Shown: positions 11,709 through 23,947 of the stretch, piece by piece
Position numbering within the stretch: the stretch's first letter is position 1
How the letters are laid out: every line of letters begins with the position of its first letter
Assembly: GCA_964020975.1 (NCBI GenBank)
Contig: OZ026624.1
Location: forward strand, 68,196,446 to 68,260,445
Origin: Hermodice carunculata
Taxonomy: Eukaryota > Annelida > Polychaeta > Eunicida > Amphinomidae
Length of the DNA stretch: 64,000 nucleotides
Direction: 5' to 3'
Notes under the pieces: model-generated
Seen by the model: the letters and a program-made list of their open reading frames with translations, nothing else
Told to the model about the DNA's origin: nothing
Databases searched by the model: none
Program-made: the position numbers and the translations under genes

Positions 11709-12833
11709 CAGGGCTCGACAATTTTTTTTAAAGATCACTTGTCCGCAGGGCAAGGAGATTTCAAAATCCACTTGTCCTGATAAAACTTCTATAAACATCG
11801 CTTTTTTCTAACAATGCTAAGGCCTAGACAAGCCATTTACCCTAAAATGTATTTGCCGCTTATTTTCGCTGGCAAAATCCCCAAAATGTCAAATTCTACG
11901 ATTCTAGCTGCAACTGTTTGACAGTGAAACTGGCAAAATATCAAAAATACAAATTGAAAGTAAGCTATTTGCATGGGGTGACTAACGATGAAAAATACAT
12001 TGTAATTTCTGGGACTATAGGAGGCCGTATCCCGGGTAAACTTAAATAACGATTAATAAATAGTTGCATTGGCTTCAGGATCCTTTCTCTCTGCCTCTGA
12101 TGCCGTGATGCACTGATGGGATGCATGTAGTTTGCGTACCTACCATGAATGCTATCGGTACATTGTAGTAAATTTGCGTATACAGTATTGGCAAATTCCT
12201 CGCAATAAACGGTGTTCTTAAATTAAATTCATACGAAAAGTTTAATATTTCAAATCAGAAATCAAGCGCGCGCACCGTCAACATCGTTCCTGCAACTGTA
12301 CACAAACAGCTGCTTTGGCAGATGAAACAACACTCGATACACTGGAAAATAAAGCTTTAATAGATCAAGACAACAACACCTCCATGCCACTTATTTTGCT
12401 GAAAAATGAAGCTTGTAGGGATCATAAGAGCAGTAATTTGAAAGAACAAAACAGTATTCCTTCTAAAGATGATGACCAGCCTGCAATAGGATGTAAAAAT
12501 CAGGACAATGGGAAGGCAGAATATGGACTCACCAGCAAAGATCCACTCCAGTGTCCACGCTGTCACTTGCATGTGACTAACAGTTTTGTGCTGTTTTTGC
12601 CCGGGAAGTCATCCCATGGCACCTATTTTATCCCACACTGTTTGAACCCACCGATAAATAGCATTTGATGGTAATTTGCAGATGAATTTGCCACGCAAAA
12701 TATTATTATTTTTTGACGGATTTTAGTGAAAAATTCCAACTAGTCCACAGGGATAGCACTTTTTTATTTCCACTAGCCTGAGCCCAATTCTGACAAGCCC
12801 CGGGCTTTCGGATATGCGAAGTGTCGAGCCCTG
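11709..12833. mobile_element. non-autonomous hAT element with CAGGGCTCGACA ends
   Basis: CAGGGCTCGACA at 11709-11720 and its complement at 12822-12833 are classic hAT termini. Subterminal phrases CACTTGTCC and GGGCAAGG near the left and CCACTAGCC and AGTCCACAGG near the right are also typical. The 8-bp flanks (CCATAGTT and ATCATGAT) do not match well, so the target duplication is decayed. It is nested inside the larger hAT. No transposase is present. Confidence 0.7.
12315..12668 (+). CDS. open frame of unknown origin inside the nested hAT
   Basis: About 117 codons without a stop; the frame opens at a TTG, not an ATG. The predicted peptide is acidic and polar (ADETTLDTLENKALIDQDNN) with one C-x2-C pair (LQCPRCHLH). 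I recognise no family. It may be a captured host exon carried by a non-autonomous element, or a chance frame. Expression is unsupported. Confidence 0.2.
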   Translation: MADETTLDTLENKALIDQDNNTSMPLILLKNEACRDHKSSNLKEQNSIPSKDDDQPAIGCKNQDNGKAEYGLTSKDPLQCPRCHLHVTNSFVLFLPGKSSHGTYFIPHCLNPPINSI

Positions 12834-13998
12834 ATCATGATGGACCATCACTCGTAATCAAAATGAAGCATGCTTGCTTTTCAAATATTGCAAAGAATCC
12901 CGTTGCATCGGCGTTTTTTATTTTCGTAAAAGGCGGTTTTTACCACTAGAACGCTGGGATTCTGAGCTTTAAAAATCCGTTTGATCCTAAGTTTGCTGAC
13001 ACAGTTAACAATTTTTTTGAAAATTGTTAAGTTTTAATTAAAACTGATTTAAGATTCAAAATTCACGGGGAAAAAAGGATCAAACGGATTTAGAATCTTC
13101 ATGTTGCTAGCTTTGTAATGACATGTCAATGATGACAAATGATCAGGTCTGTGCGATGCGAAACTCCGTAAAAAAAGAGCATGTTTTTGTGTGCCGCGCC
13201 CCAAAAAGTTGTTCCCGCGGTCGCCGCAAGGCATATTTTACCCTTTTTTCGGGGTAGGATATGTTGAAAACGGAAACCTTAATACTAAAATGAGTTATGT
13301 CGGTTGAAAGCAGATGTTATGCTCTTTCTCACAAGTGTAAACACTACAAGTTTAATTACATTTATCGGCAACAAAATAATCTTCATCTACACATGTATTA
13401 GGAAATGTTGCAACCGTTTGAACATGGTACGACATGCAGACAGCATCAGCGTGCCGCGCCTTACTCAGAGTCTGCCCATCCATGGTGGGAGTCAGTACTA
13501 TACTAATTTTGTTCATTTTAAATCAATCTTCGATAGATACAGCCAAAAGCTGTATCATTCATTGTCATGAGCATACATGGCAGATCCTTAGTTGAGAAAA
13601 ACAACTTACCTCTTCCGAAAAATGCAGAAATTTTGCTCTGTACCGGCATGTTGAGGTGATCCTGATTCTCTCTCTTCGAAGTTCAAGGCAGCAGCACCAC
13701 GCCAGAGGTTGCTTGGTGTGGCCAGGCTGCTGCCGACGGGAGTCTCCTTTTCCTTAAGGTCGCTCTTCCTCGAACGGATTGCTTGACCAACACTGATAAT
13801 ATCGGGGCAATCGTCGCAGCCCCCCATGCCCCCCCCCCCCCCCACAGTGCAGTGGTGACCAAGCGCATGTTATTTTGTGCTATTTGTTAGTAGATGCAAT
13901 CATGGATTGCCCATGATGTAAATTTTGCATTGTCGAGACTTTTTTTCTTTTTAAACCAAAAAGATGGTCCGATTCGATCGGACCAATCGGACCACAAA
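12834..13998. other. right interior of the 7.5-kb hAT element
   Basis: No domain is recognised. Holds a poly(C) tract at 13829-13843 and a palindromic GGTCCGATTCGATCGGACC stretch near 13965-13983 close to the element end. Confidence 0.45.
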
Positions 13999-14009
13999 GC
14001 TACAGCCCT

Positions 14010-14750
14010 ACATATTCACAAAGTTAAATAATGAAAAATGAACGGAGGTTGATTAACCCTAGAGACAAAAAACCAGCAGGTGCACATCTTCATATATTGA
14101 TTAATTATTCTATCAGGTTTCATAGCTGTATAGAAAAAACTTCTTGAGATATGCACAACACAAATATGAAAAGCCTAACATTGGATCAACATTTTTATTA
14201 ATTAGTGATTTGATTAATTAATGTGGGATAATGAATCCAAGAGGCAACCCCCCTCCCCCATGTACATCTTTATACATGTGTATGTTAATTTATGTTCCCA
14301 CCACGTTTCATAGGTGTAACTCAAATACTTTTTGAGTTGCATGTGACACAAATGTTAAAAGTCTAGAGTTGAATCAACATTGTCCCTAAGTTAATTAATG
14401 ATTAATTAACACAAGATAATTAATCCAAGGGAGAAACAAAACCCAAGGTGCACAGTTTCATATATTGATAGATGTGTCCACAAAATTTCATGGTTATACC
14501 TCAAATACTTTTCCAGATACATGCGACACAAGGGTGACAAGTCTAATGTTGAATTTTCTCTAAGTTAATAAATGATTAATTAATATACCTCAAATACTTT
14601 TCCAGATACATGCGACACAAGGGTGACAAGTCTAATGTTGAATTTTCTCTAAGTTATTAAATGATTAATTAACACACGATAATTAATTCAAGAGAGAAAC
14701 AAAACCCCAGGTGCACACACTCAAGTCAGCTGAGGTAATCACATATGAGG
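14010..14750. repeat. right part of AATTAATTAA-type tandem array
   Basis: Units contain TTAATTAATGATTAATTAAC, CAAGAGAGAAACAAAACCCC and AGGTGCACA, with a duplicated block at 14500-14660. The array ends with AGTCAGCTGAGGTAA, the 3' arm of the GCTCAGCTGAC family. It continues the sequence left of 6520. Confidence 0.75.
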
Positions 14751-14877
14751 AATATCTTCTCCTAGTGAACAATCTATATTTGAACTTTCCACAAGCTATA
14801 TTTCCCTTGGGTTTAGGAATCTAAGTGACAGTTTTGGAGAATTTGAAATAGCAAAAACACGCAAAATTTGTAAACAC
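14751..14877. other. fragment of the GTCGAAAAT-type core
   Basis: Resembles core units of the array at 3025-6060 (for example GTGACAGTTTTGGAGAA). No gene. Confidence 0.4.
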
Positions 14878-15945
14878 GAGGGCTCGCATGAGCCCATGCT
14901 AAGCTGACCCATGATGAAAAATAGCGTTCACAGAACGGATTACCCTCGGCACCCACAATTTTTTTCCCTCAATTGTGCATATTTTTTTAGACTTCGCAGT
15001 CAAATTCTTTACACACAATTTCCATATTGTTGTCTATGAAATGAAGGAGCACTTTTGGAGGTGTTCTTGGGGCAAGTTCTGGTGACAGAAACACTGTACT
15101 GTGTGTCACTCAGTCGGCCATCAAGTAAACACTTTAAAAGTTTCATAAGTTTAAAAATAAGAAAAAGAAGCTGGTTTTCAATAGGAATGTAGTCACTATG
15201 ATGTGCCTCTCTTAAAAAAAAATGGGGAAGCTGTGTTGGATCCTTCTTGAGATATTATAGTAATGTTGTCCCCTTGTGCACCACTCAGACGGCCTAAAAG
15301 ATAAATACTTAAAAGTTTCATAAAAAGTTTATAAATACAAAGAGGAAGCTAGTTCCTCATCCCCTGGTGCACTACTCAGACAGCCTAAAAGATCAATATT
15401 TTAAAATTTCATAAAATGTGTATAAATACAACGAGGACGCTAGTTTTAAATATGAACCTGGTCCATCATGAGATGCATCTCTGACAAAAATTTGTGAAAC
15501 CTGTGGTCAATATTTTTTTGAGATATTGCCGCAACATCGTCAGGGTTGATGCCACTCAGGCAGCCTTCAAATAGATACATTAAAAGTTTCATAAAAAATT
15601 TTTAAAATAGTCAGAGGAACCTGGTTTTATACAGGAACCTGGTCCATTATAAGATCCGTTTCTGACAAAAATTTGGTAAAGCTGCGGTCAACATTTTTTT
15701 AGATGTCGCCGTAACATCTTCAGGGTTGACGCCATATATTACAAGTTTCATAAAAAAGTTTTAAATAATCAGAGAAAGCTGTTTTTCATTAGGAACCTGT
15801 TCCATCACAAGGTCCTTCTGTGACAAAAATTTGGTACAGCTACAGTGAATATTTTTGAGATATCATGGTAAGGTATACAGGATGGACGGATGACTCAAGG
15901 GACGACAATACCCTCCGGCACTTTATGTGCTGAGGGTAAAAAACT
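14878..15945. repeat. tandem-core element with TACCCTCGGCA hairpin end
   Basis: It starts with the hairpin GGGCTCGCATGAGCCC, then the arm TACCCTCGGCA at 14941-14951. The core is about five diverged units of roughly 170-180 bases sharing AAAAGTTTCATAAAA and CTGACAAAAATTTG. It ends in GGATGGACGGATGACTCAAG and a hairpin (15909-15938) formed by TACCCTCCGGCA and TGCTGAGGGTA, then poly(A). Same plan as 3025-6060 and 16980-18852 with different arm sequences. Non-coding. Confidence 0.7.
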
Positions 15946-16207
15946 ACAACTTCACTTTGCATGAAACATGTTTGGTTGTCATAAGGTAAGTATTAAAATA
16001 TTTACATGGCACATTCAGTGTCTGGTGATTTGAGCCAGCCCCCATACTTGTGGTATGGCGAAGGCTGTCCACCCCATGACAACCTTTTGCGTGGCCACTT
16101 ACAGCAAAAATATGCGCTCAAAAAGGTGAAATGTAACCTTTGTTTGCTAGTGCCTCAACACAAATGGTCTTGACCCCACAAGGCCAAATGTTCATTAAAG
16201 CACTATT
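15946..16207. other. sequence between tandem-core element and DIRS recombinase
   Basis: Could be the 3' part of the DIRS element on the minus strand; no terminal repeat is identified. Confidence 0.35.
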
Positions 16208-19200
16208 TTAGTTTGTTGACACTCTTATACATGTATATTTCTGAAATGCATCTGACTTCCATCGGCCTTTCAGTCTAATTTGACTGTCAGGAACCCCTTT
16301 TTGAGCATCCCAAGAAGCTGCACCTATGCGGAAGCTGTGTCCCTTATATACCTGGCTGTCCAAATTACAGAAGTTGAGGTAAATTTTGAGTTGGGAGTCA
16401 AAAGTAGAGCGAGTGATCTGTTGTTTCAGAGCAGAGAGAAACATATTGCCTGGCTGAGGGCCCCTCAGTTGGAGGTATTGTAAGAGCAGTTTGACAGGGC
16501 AAGATGGGAGATTTGTGGCTTTGAATGAAATAAAGTGAGGTTGCCCTGACAAATTATACTTACAATTTCTAAAAACACACTTTGGCCTCCCATGGGACTT
16601 TATGTTTTGTGACAATAGTTACAGCGGAAAGTTGCACTACATTGTGCTCAGTTTGTTTGTTTGCTGCAACTAATTCTCAAATGCGTGCATAGGAGTGGAA
16701 TGCAAATGAAAATATTGTTTTATAGAATGCTTGGTCAAATGGGACAAAGCTTGCTTCCACGGCCCTCAGCAGGCGATGCAGTATGGGAGCTGTAACGGGT
16801 AAACGCAAATCGACAGAAGGGCGGAGCCTGAATGCTCCTGCTGCCAATTTTTGAATTTTGAAACTTTTGGCTGGATCAGGAAATCCCTTGATTTTATGAA
16901 AATATGATATGGCTGACAAATAAGTGGTTATAGTCTTTGGAGACAATTTTTGATTGAACAAGTAGCCGCTGACGCTAGCCGTATCCCCTGCCCACAGTAA
17001 TCATGGGCTAGCATTAGTAGTTTAGAAGATATGGCCCGGACAAAATTTGTCTTGCTTACGAACTTCATTAATTGATGCAAGTAATAAGCCACACAAAACA
17101 ATGCCTATGCACACCTACTACCTAAGGTCTATCCACCATAAAAAATTCGAAGAGGTAGCATTAATAATGTAGAAGATATGGGCCGAACAAAATTTGTTTC
17201 GGACAGATGGACGGATGGACACATGGACGGTGCCCATTACCATATCCCCTCCCTCAGGTCTACCAACCCTGCAAATCTCAAAGAGCTATCACTTATAGTT
17301 GCAAAGATATGCTCCAGACAAAATTGTATTGGGATCTTGAGCTTCATTAATGAACTTCGTTAATTAATAAACAAAGAAAGGAAAGTAATTAGCCACATAA
17401 ATTTAAGCCTAAGCACACCTCCTACTTCTGGACTACCAACCCTGAAAAACTTAAAGGGATACCACTTATGATTGCAAAAGTATACTCCTGACAAAATGTA
17501 TTGCATCTTGAGCTTGCTTAATGAACTTTGTTAATTAATACATTAATGAAGGAAAGTAATTAGTCAAAAAAAAATTCTGCATATGCACACTTCCTACCTC
17601 TGGTCTACCAACGCTGTAAATCTTAAAGGGATACTACTTTTAGTTGCAAAGTTATGCTTCACACAAAATTGTATTGTATCTTGAGCTTGCTTAATGAACT
17701 TAATTAATCAATGAAAGTAATTAGCCACGCAAAACAGTGCCTATGCACACCTACTACCCAAAGTCTATTAGCCATAAAAATTTCAAAGGGTCGGTATCAA
17801 TAGTTTAGAAAATATGGCCCGGACAAATCTTGAGCTTGCTTAACGAACTTTGTTGATTAATCAATTAATGAAAGTAATTAGCCACACAAAACAATGCCTA
17901 TGCACACCTACTACCTAAGGTCTAGCAACCATAAAAAATTCCAAGGGATAGGATTAATAGTTTAGAAGATATGGCCTGGAAAAAATTTGTCGTTCTTAGC
18001 AAACTTTGCTAATTAATTAATTAATGGAAGTTATTAGCCAAACAAAACAATGCCTATGCACACCTACTACCTAAGGTCTAGCAACCATAAAAAATTCAAA
18101 GGGATAGGATTAATAGTTTAGAAGTATGGCCCGGACAAAATTTGTCTTTCTTAGCAAACTTTGCTAATTAATTAATTAATGGAAGTTATTAGCCAAACAA
18201 AACAATACCTATGCACACCTACTACCTAAGGTCTAGCAACCATAAAAAATTCAAAGGGATAGGATTAATAGTTTAGAAGATATGGCCCGGACAAAATTTG
18301 TCTTTCTTAGCAAACTTTGCTAATTAATTAATGGAAGTTATTAGCCAAACAAAACAATACCTATGCACACCTACTACCTAAGGTCTACCCACTATAAAAA
18401 AATCAAAGGGCTGGCATCAATAATTTAGAAGATATGGCCCGGACAAAATTTGTACTGTAGCTTTAGCTTGCTTAATGAACTTTGTTAATTAATTAATGGA
18501 TGTAATTAGCCACAGAAGACAATGCCTATGCACACCTACTACCTAAGGTCTACCCACCACAAAAAATTCAAAGGGGTAGCATTAATAGTTTAGAAGATAT
18601 GGCCCGGACAAAATTTGTCTTGCTTAATGAACTTTGTTAATTAATTAATGCAAGTAACAAGCCACACAAAACAATGCCTATGCACACCTACTACTTAAGG
18701 TCTACCCACCATAAAAAATTCGAAGAGGTAGCATTAATAATGTAGAGGATATGGGCCGGACAAAATTTGTTTCGGACAGGACGGAAGGACGGACGGACAC
18801 ACAGACGGTGCCCATTACCATATCCCCTTGCCCACTTTGTGGGCGGGGGATAATAAAAAGGCAACATAGAGTGACAACACCGATGGTGACAAGGATAATT
18901 GATTTTATCAAATTGAAGTCCTGACAAAAGTTAACACAGGATAACCAAACTCTATTGCATAGGGCTGATGTCTGGGGTGCTAGTGAAGAATGTAGGAGCT
19001 GACTCACTGTGGGATGAAGTTCTCTGGCATCAAACTTTCTGGAATATGAGTTGGTTGGTCGTTGCTCTGTGGAGAGAGAAGTTTGAATTTATTAACTTGA
19101 CCCCTTGAGAGGGCGTCTGCCCTGACATTGACGACGCCTGGGATATGTTTCACCCTTACCCTTATGTTGAAGGTAAGGCATGCAATAACCATTTTTCTGA

Positions 19201-21930
19201 TACCCTTCATGATTAACAAATCGGGGGAGGATTGTTTATTAATGACAAAGACCAGAGCCTCATTATCTGTGAGCAACAGAATGGAGTGATTACGCAGAAG
19301 AGGACCCCAGACATGCAATGCTAAGACAATAGGGAACAGTTCTCAGAAAGAGATGTGCATTGACTTCCACGTTTCTGGGAAGACACCATAAAAATATTTG
19401 GAGCCTAAAACTGCCCCAAAACCCCAAGATGCAGCTGCGTCTGTTTCTAAAGTGAGTTTTTTGCTACAGAGCCAGCGCTCTTCTAAAAACATGGTTTTCC
19501 CCTTGAAACTAGACAGGACTTCAAGCCAACATGCCATATCTGCACGTGATTCTGCATTCACACGTACAAAATAATGGGGCTTCATCTTAGTGCCTCTGGT
19601 AAGATGAATTGGCCGTCTCAGAAAAGCACGCCCTGGGACAACTGCCACGCATGCAAAAGGAAGAGAGCCTATTAAGGGTTGAATGTCACGTAATTTCAAT
19701 TTTTGTCTTTTTCTACTTGAGTGGAGCAAATCCACGCACTTTCGAATTTTGTCGTTAGGTAGATGCAATTCCATTTTTACCCCATCGAGCACAATTCCAG
19801 GAAAAGCGAAAGTTTGAAGCCGGGCCTATTGTTTTGTCGTTTGTCATGGGGGTTTCTATTTCATCACAGAGAGTCAAAAATTTAGTCCGGGAAGGAAGGC
19901 ACCCATCTTTCGATTTGTGTGCTGTGCGCAAATTGTCCAGGCAGTGGATGCAATATGGAATGTGCAACTTGTTCAGCATGATCCATTCCAAAGCGGAGCT
20001 TAGGGCCTCCAAAATTTTGCATGAACTTGATGCGCCCATGACTAAACAACGATCGTAATAGAATTTCCATTCCATGTGAAACCTAGCAAACTGTAATCGC
20101 TCGCATTCAACGGAATGAGCCTTTACACGTGAAGGATGTCCACTTTAGCCATGAGCTGCATCTGGGGGGATACCATCATTGATTGAGCCCAAAATCTTTG
20201 GTACCCGCATAGAAAAGGTTGTGGATGAGACGGAAGTCTCCATTTTTCTTCGGAACCAGGCCTAAGGGATTGAGATGTAGGTTGTCAAAGGGTTTTGAGT
20301 CGAAAGGGCCAGCTATCTGGCCTGCATCAATTTCTTTTTGGATTTTTTCCCCAAGAGGGCTTCTGGATGCATTCTTGCACTTTTGGAATTTGAGCAATTT
20401 TGTCCTGATCTATCCCCTTCATAACCCAAAGAGAAGCCGCATGTAAAACCGTACACTAAGTAATCAATCTTATCCTGTGGGTACCCTTTCAGATACTCCT
20501 TTAATCTTTCCACGCTAATTGGTGTAGGCAAACTATTTGATGTTGGCACGTCTGGAGGAGGAGGATTGGCGATTGGTGGAATTTTGTGAGGGCTCGTCCC
20601 TCTTCGAACATCTCAAGATAGGATGGGAGGCAGGATATTTAAAACACTCATGCTCAGATTCCCATGGTCCTGTGCACTCATTACCCAGCTGAAAGTTGAA
20701 GCAGTATCCACTGGGGATACGAGTCGTCTTCTTTTGGGTGCGACCTCCACCACGAAAAGACTGGGACTGGCCCTTTGATTGGCTATCGCGTCTTTTGACC
20801 ATGCCACAGGACATGGCGTAATTCATCGTGACATTGTCAACCTCCTCCTATCTCAAGTTTTCTGAGAGTTTCATGCGTCTGAAGGTTTCGTCATAGTATA
20901 TCCAATATCCCCCCTTCTGTGCGATTCCTCTGACCAGATTGTTATGTTTTAGTAGATTGGATGCTTCTATAGGCTCCTTGACAATGACCATGGACATAAA
21001 GACATGGAATGTGTCTGTCCACTCATTGAGGGACAGGGGGCGCTGTTTTGATTGTCGCCAAACAAGTTTGGGGGTGTAATCGCCACTGTCAAAGGTCCCC
21101 AAGCGCACGGTGCGTTCATCCGTGTTTAGCAGGAGGGCAAAGTCTAAGTACTCTCCCTCCCATATCTTTTGTCTTACCTTCAGGGGCACCTTCATGAGCA
21201 TGAATAGGTCTACTGATAGAAAATTGCGATGACTGCATCGGCATTATGGGAATTGCATTAGTGGCTGAGGCAGTTGGAATTTCATTCATCGATAAGTCAT
21301 GCTCAGGTGCTCCCAAAGACACTGTATCCATAACCCTATTGGCAATAAAAGGTACATTAACATTAGGAGGTGTGTGCACTGTATTACCTGCATCCACACC
21401 TGGAACAGAGCCTGATCCAGGTTGTAGCCTGGCTGTGGCGGTAGGCAACTCCATTTGCCTAGCTGCCATGGCTTCGAGAGCCAGCTTCACCCCCCCCCCC
21501 TTTCAATGCCCTGCGCCGCTATCTGAGTGTTTGACTCTACCTGTCTGGCAGGCGTGGGTGATGGGAGAGGTGGTGGGGGGTGAGCAGCTGGGCTGGTGCT
21601 GTCTTGTAGACGCCTTGGATGTATGGCGGTCCTACGTGGCCTTTGACGAGCTGGGGTGGCCCTGGTGGGTCTCCTTCCTCTGGGTGGCATATTCACCTGC
21701 AAGAAGCAATGACTGGGGCCCTGTAATTTGCACCAGAAAGCCCTTTCCACGACTGTTGTTACTCTGCTCAAACTGGGTGTCCAAAATTTGGCAAAGTAAC
21801 GAATGTAACAAAAATCACTATTCACTGCATAAGATGATCTGACGTGTACACAGCATGCTGAGATAAATAAGAACCTTGTAAATTTCTTTAGCCAAGCGTA
21901 TAAACATCCGTATTGGGCTAACTGCACCAG
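16208..21930 (-). mobile_element. DIRS-type tyrosine-recombinase retrotransposon, fossil
   Basis: On the minus strand, in order: a gag-like region with a Cys/His cluster (about 21930-20530), reverse transcriptase (about 20500-19800; GLVPKKNGDFRLIHNL), RNase H and connection (about 19790-19004; LETDAAASWGFGAVL, VRADALSRGQV), and a tyrosine recombinase (16961-16208; GHSFRIGAASWDAQKG). This order is diagnostic of DIRS elements, which integrate by recombinase and not by a DDE integrase. The element is broken in many places (on the order of ten or more) and is split by an inserted tandem-core element at 16980-18852. Terminal repeats were not identified. Probably an old copy. Confidence 0.8.
16980..18852. 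mobile_element. tandem-core element with TATCCCC-GCCCACA ends, inserted in DIRS
   Basis: It begins TATCCCCTGCCCACA (16980-16994) and ends TGTGGGCGGGGGATA (18838-18852); the last 31 bases form a hairpin with a second copy of the arm (TATCCCCTTGCCCAC). Between lie about ten units of 150-190 bases with CCTATGCACACCTACTACCT, GGTCTAGCAACCATAAAAAA and AGATATGGCCCGGACAAAAT. Runs of GGACGGA precede the hairpin (and a second one near 17200). It separates the reverse transcriptase and recombinase parts of the DIRS fossil, so it inserted later. Non-coding. Confidence 0.8.
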
Positions 21931-23079
21931 CAGTCTGGTCCCTGCATACTAACGCATTGGCAGTTGCAAGTGGATGAAAATTTTAGGACCAAATAAGTAA
22001 CAGCTGACCATCAAACAAAAGGCTGCCTAATTTATGAACGCTCCATGTGGTGTGCGTAGCATCACAAAAATGCTGTGTGTAAAAAGGGGGGTGTCGAAGC
22101 AAGCATACCAAGACAGAAGCAAAGCTTTGACCAAACAGTCATGGAGCGAGTGGGCCACCGGCGTATTTGTGAATGGTCTCAGAGTCTGAACATGGACGTT
22201 TCACCACTGAACAAAAGTAGATAAAAGGTGCAGAGAAATTTCGCCGTTCCCTTTATTTCCATGTTTAAGTTAAAAGCCCTTTCATTGACTTACAAAGCCC
22301 TTAAAATCTTCGAATTTTGACAATTGCATTTGAAACAAACCTATGTGTTCGTTTCCGAACCATATGCTGGTGACCTCGAAGCTTCCACCGGCTCACCAAA
22401 GGGAAACAGAGACAACAGTTTGCAAAGATACGCCCCGGCTTGTAAAGACGGCCAAAACACAAACTGTTGCCTAAGAACAGTGCGACCGCAATGGATGCCC
22501 GAAACCCACTTGGAAATGGCAAAGGAGCAAGACAGTGGTCAGTACAGGTGTAAACATTGGCCTTGGTTATAACAGTCTGAAACTGGAAGTACATCCAGTC
22601 GCCATTATTTCCTATACGTTCTTGTGACACCACCATAAAATGTTCAAATTCTGTTGTCCTTTTATGTTGCAGACTCTCTACCGCTATGTAGCATATCGTA
22701 TATTCACAAGATGGATCTGGGGAAAACTTGGCTGTGGTAGCCGTCGACCTGTGCCTGCATGTGAGGGTCTCTGCAATAAGAGGGAGTTTTCCAGAGGAAA
22801 ATCAAGTCTATAAAGGGTTTTACTTGAGAGGCCCATTGTTCACCGACTGAAACGGACACATAGTTCCTCTGCTAGCTTGAGTTTGTTTGACTTGTCATAT
22901 TTCCAGGCAATTGTCTGGACCACGGATTCCACTTGCTCCAGTTCTTCAGCATGCTGCCTTGCGAGTCAGTAGCTGGGATACTGTGTCCTCAAGTTATGGA
23001 CTTCTTGGATGAGATCCTGGACATAGCCTGAAAAGAGACCAGCTGGGGTTCAAGACTTCTGATTGATGAATGACAAATA
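21931..23079. other. anonymous DNA between two retroelement fossils
   Basis: Open frames of about 110 and 80 codons overlap on opposite strands near 22301-22636, but neither has a recognisable domain. No repeat family assigned. Confidence 0.4.
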
Positions 23080-23947
23080 TCATATTTCAAAGATGGACGG
23101 TCAACTTTTGGTGCATTCCAAATATTTTCTGGCTGTGATAACATTATTTTTGGGCAAGGAGATATTTTACTAGCCACAAATGGCCCAGGATATTGATATG
23201 ATGATAAAACACTGTGACCATTGTACATGGTGGAAAGTGCCCTTGGTGGCACACAAAACAGCTCCCTTGGTAAATATTAACTCCACGTATCCCATGGAGC
23301 TTAATTGTATGTATTGATTATTTGTCACTTGAAGAGTCAACGGGGGGGGGGGGGGGGGGGGGGGGGGGGAGATGGGATTCTAAAATCCTGGTCTTAACTG
23401 ACCATTTCACCTGTTTCGCCCAGGCAGTGCCATGTCATAATCAAAACACAAAAACAACAGCTAATGCCTTATTTGACAACTTCTTTGTGCACTATGGGTT
23501 TAGTGTACGTCTGCACTGAGTGATCAAGGTGCTTCTTTCGAATTAGCAGTAATAAACGAGTTGTGTGCCCTAGCTGGTACTGTAAAGACGCGTACCTTAA
23601 GCTACCACCTCATGGGTAATGTCCTTACAGAGAGATTCAATCCAACTTTGTTAGATATGCTAGGTACCCTACCTGAGGACAAAAAGTCTGATTGGAAGTC
23701 ATATGTTGCCCCAGCAGTTCATGCATACAACTGTACAAGGCATGACTCAACAGGTTACTCATCTTTTTACCTAATGTTTGGGCAGCACCCCCGGCTACCC
23801 ATTGACCTGTACCTCGGGACAAACATGGAGAAAACTGAAATTAGGGAAAGGAGTGACTATGTGAAGAAGCTGAGAGAAGGCCTGAAACATGCTGGTGAAC
23901 TAGCTTCTGCAGCTGCCTGGAAGGCAAAGGCCAAGCAACAGAATTGA
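23080..23947 (+). mobile_element. Gypsy-type LTR retrotransposon integrase fragment, fossil
   Basis: A zinc-binding HHCC-like segment (about 23150-23250) is followed by the integrase core (KILVLTDHFTCFAQAVPCHN; then VHAYNCTRHDSTGYSSFYLM and FGQHPRLPIDLYLG) and the start of the C-terminal region. It is a 5'-truncated, broken copy (a few breaks) of the Gypsy/Metaviridae type. No LTR is identified nearby. A long poly(G) tract lies within it. Confidence 0.85.
23342..23369. repeat. 28-base poly(G) tract
   Basis: Uninterrupted G run inside the Gypsy fossil. Such tracts are hard to sequence, so its length is uncertain. Confidence 0.95.

Noticed and set aside
16980-18852. regular repeats suggesting a CRISPR array
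   Set aside because: The window is eukaryotic, the units are long and diverged, and there are no short spacers; it is a tandem-core element.
21246-21842. 198-codon plus-strand frame
   Set aside because: Antisense shadow of the gag-like part of the DIRS fossil; no motif of its own.
22301-22636. 111-codon minus-strand frame
   Set aside because: No domain, no splice context, and it overlaps an equally unconvincing frame on the other strand.
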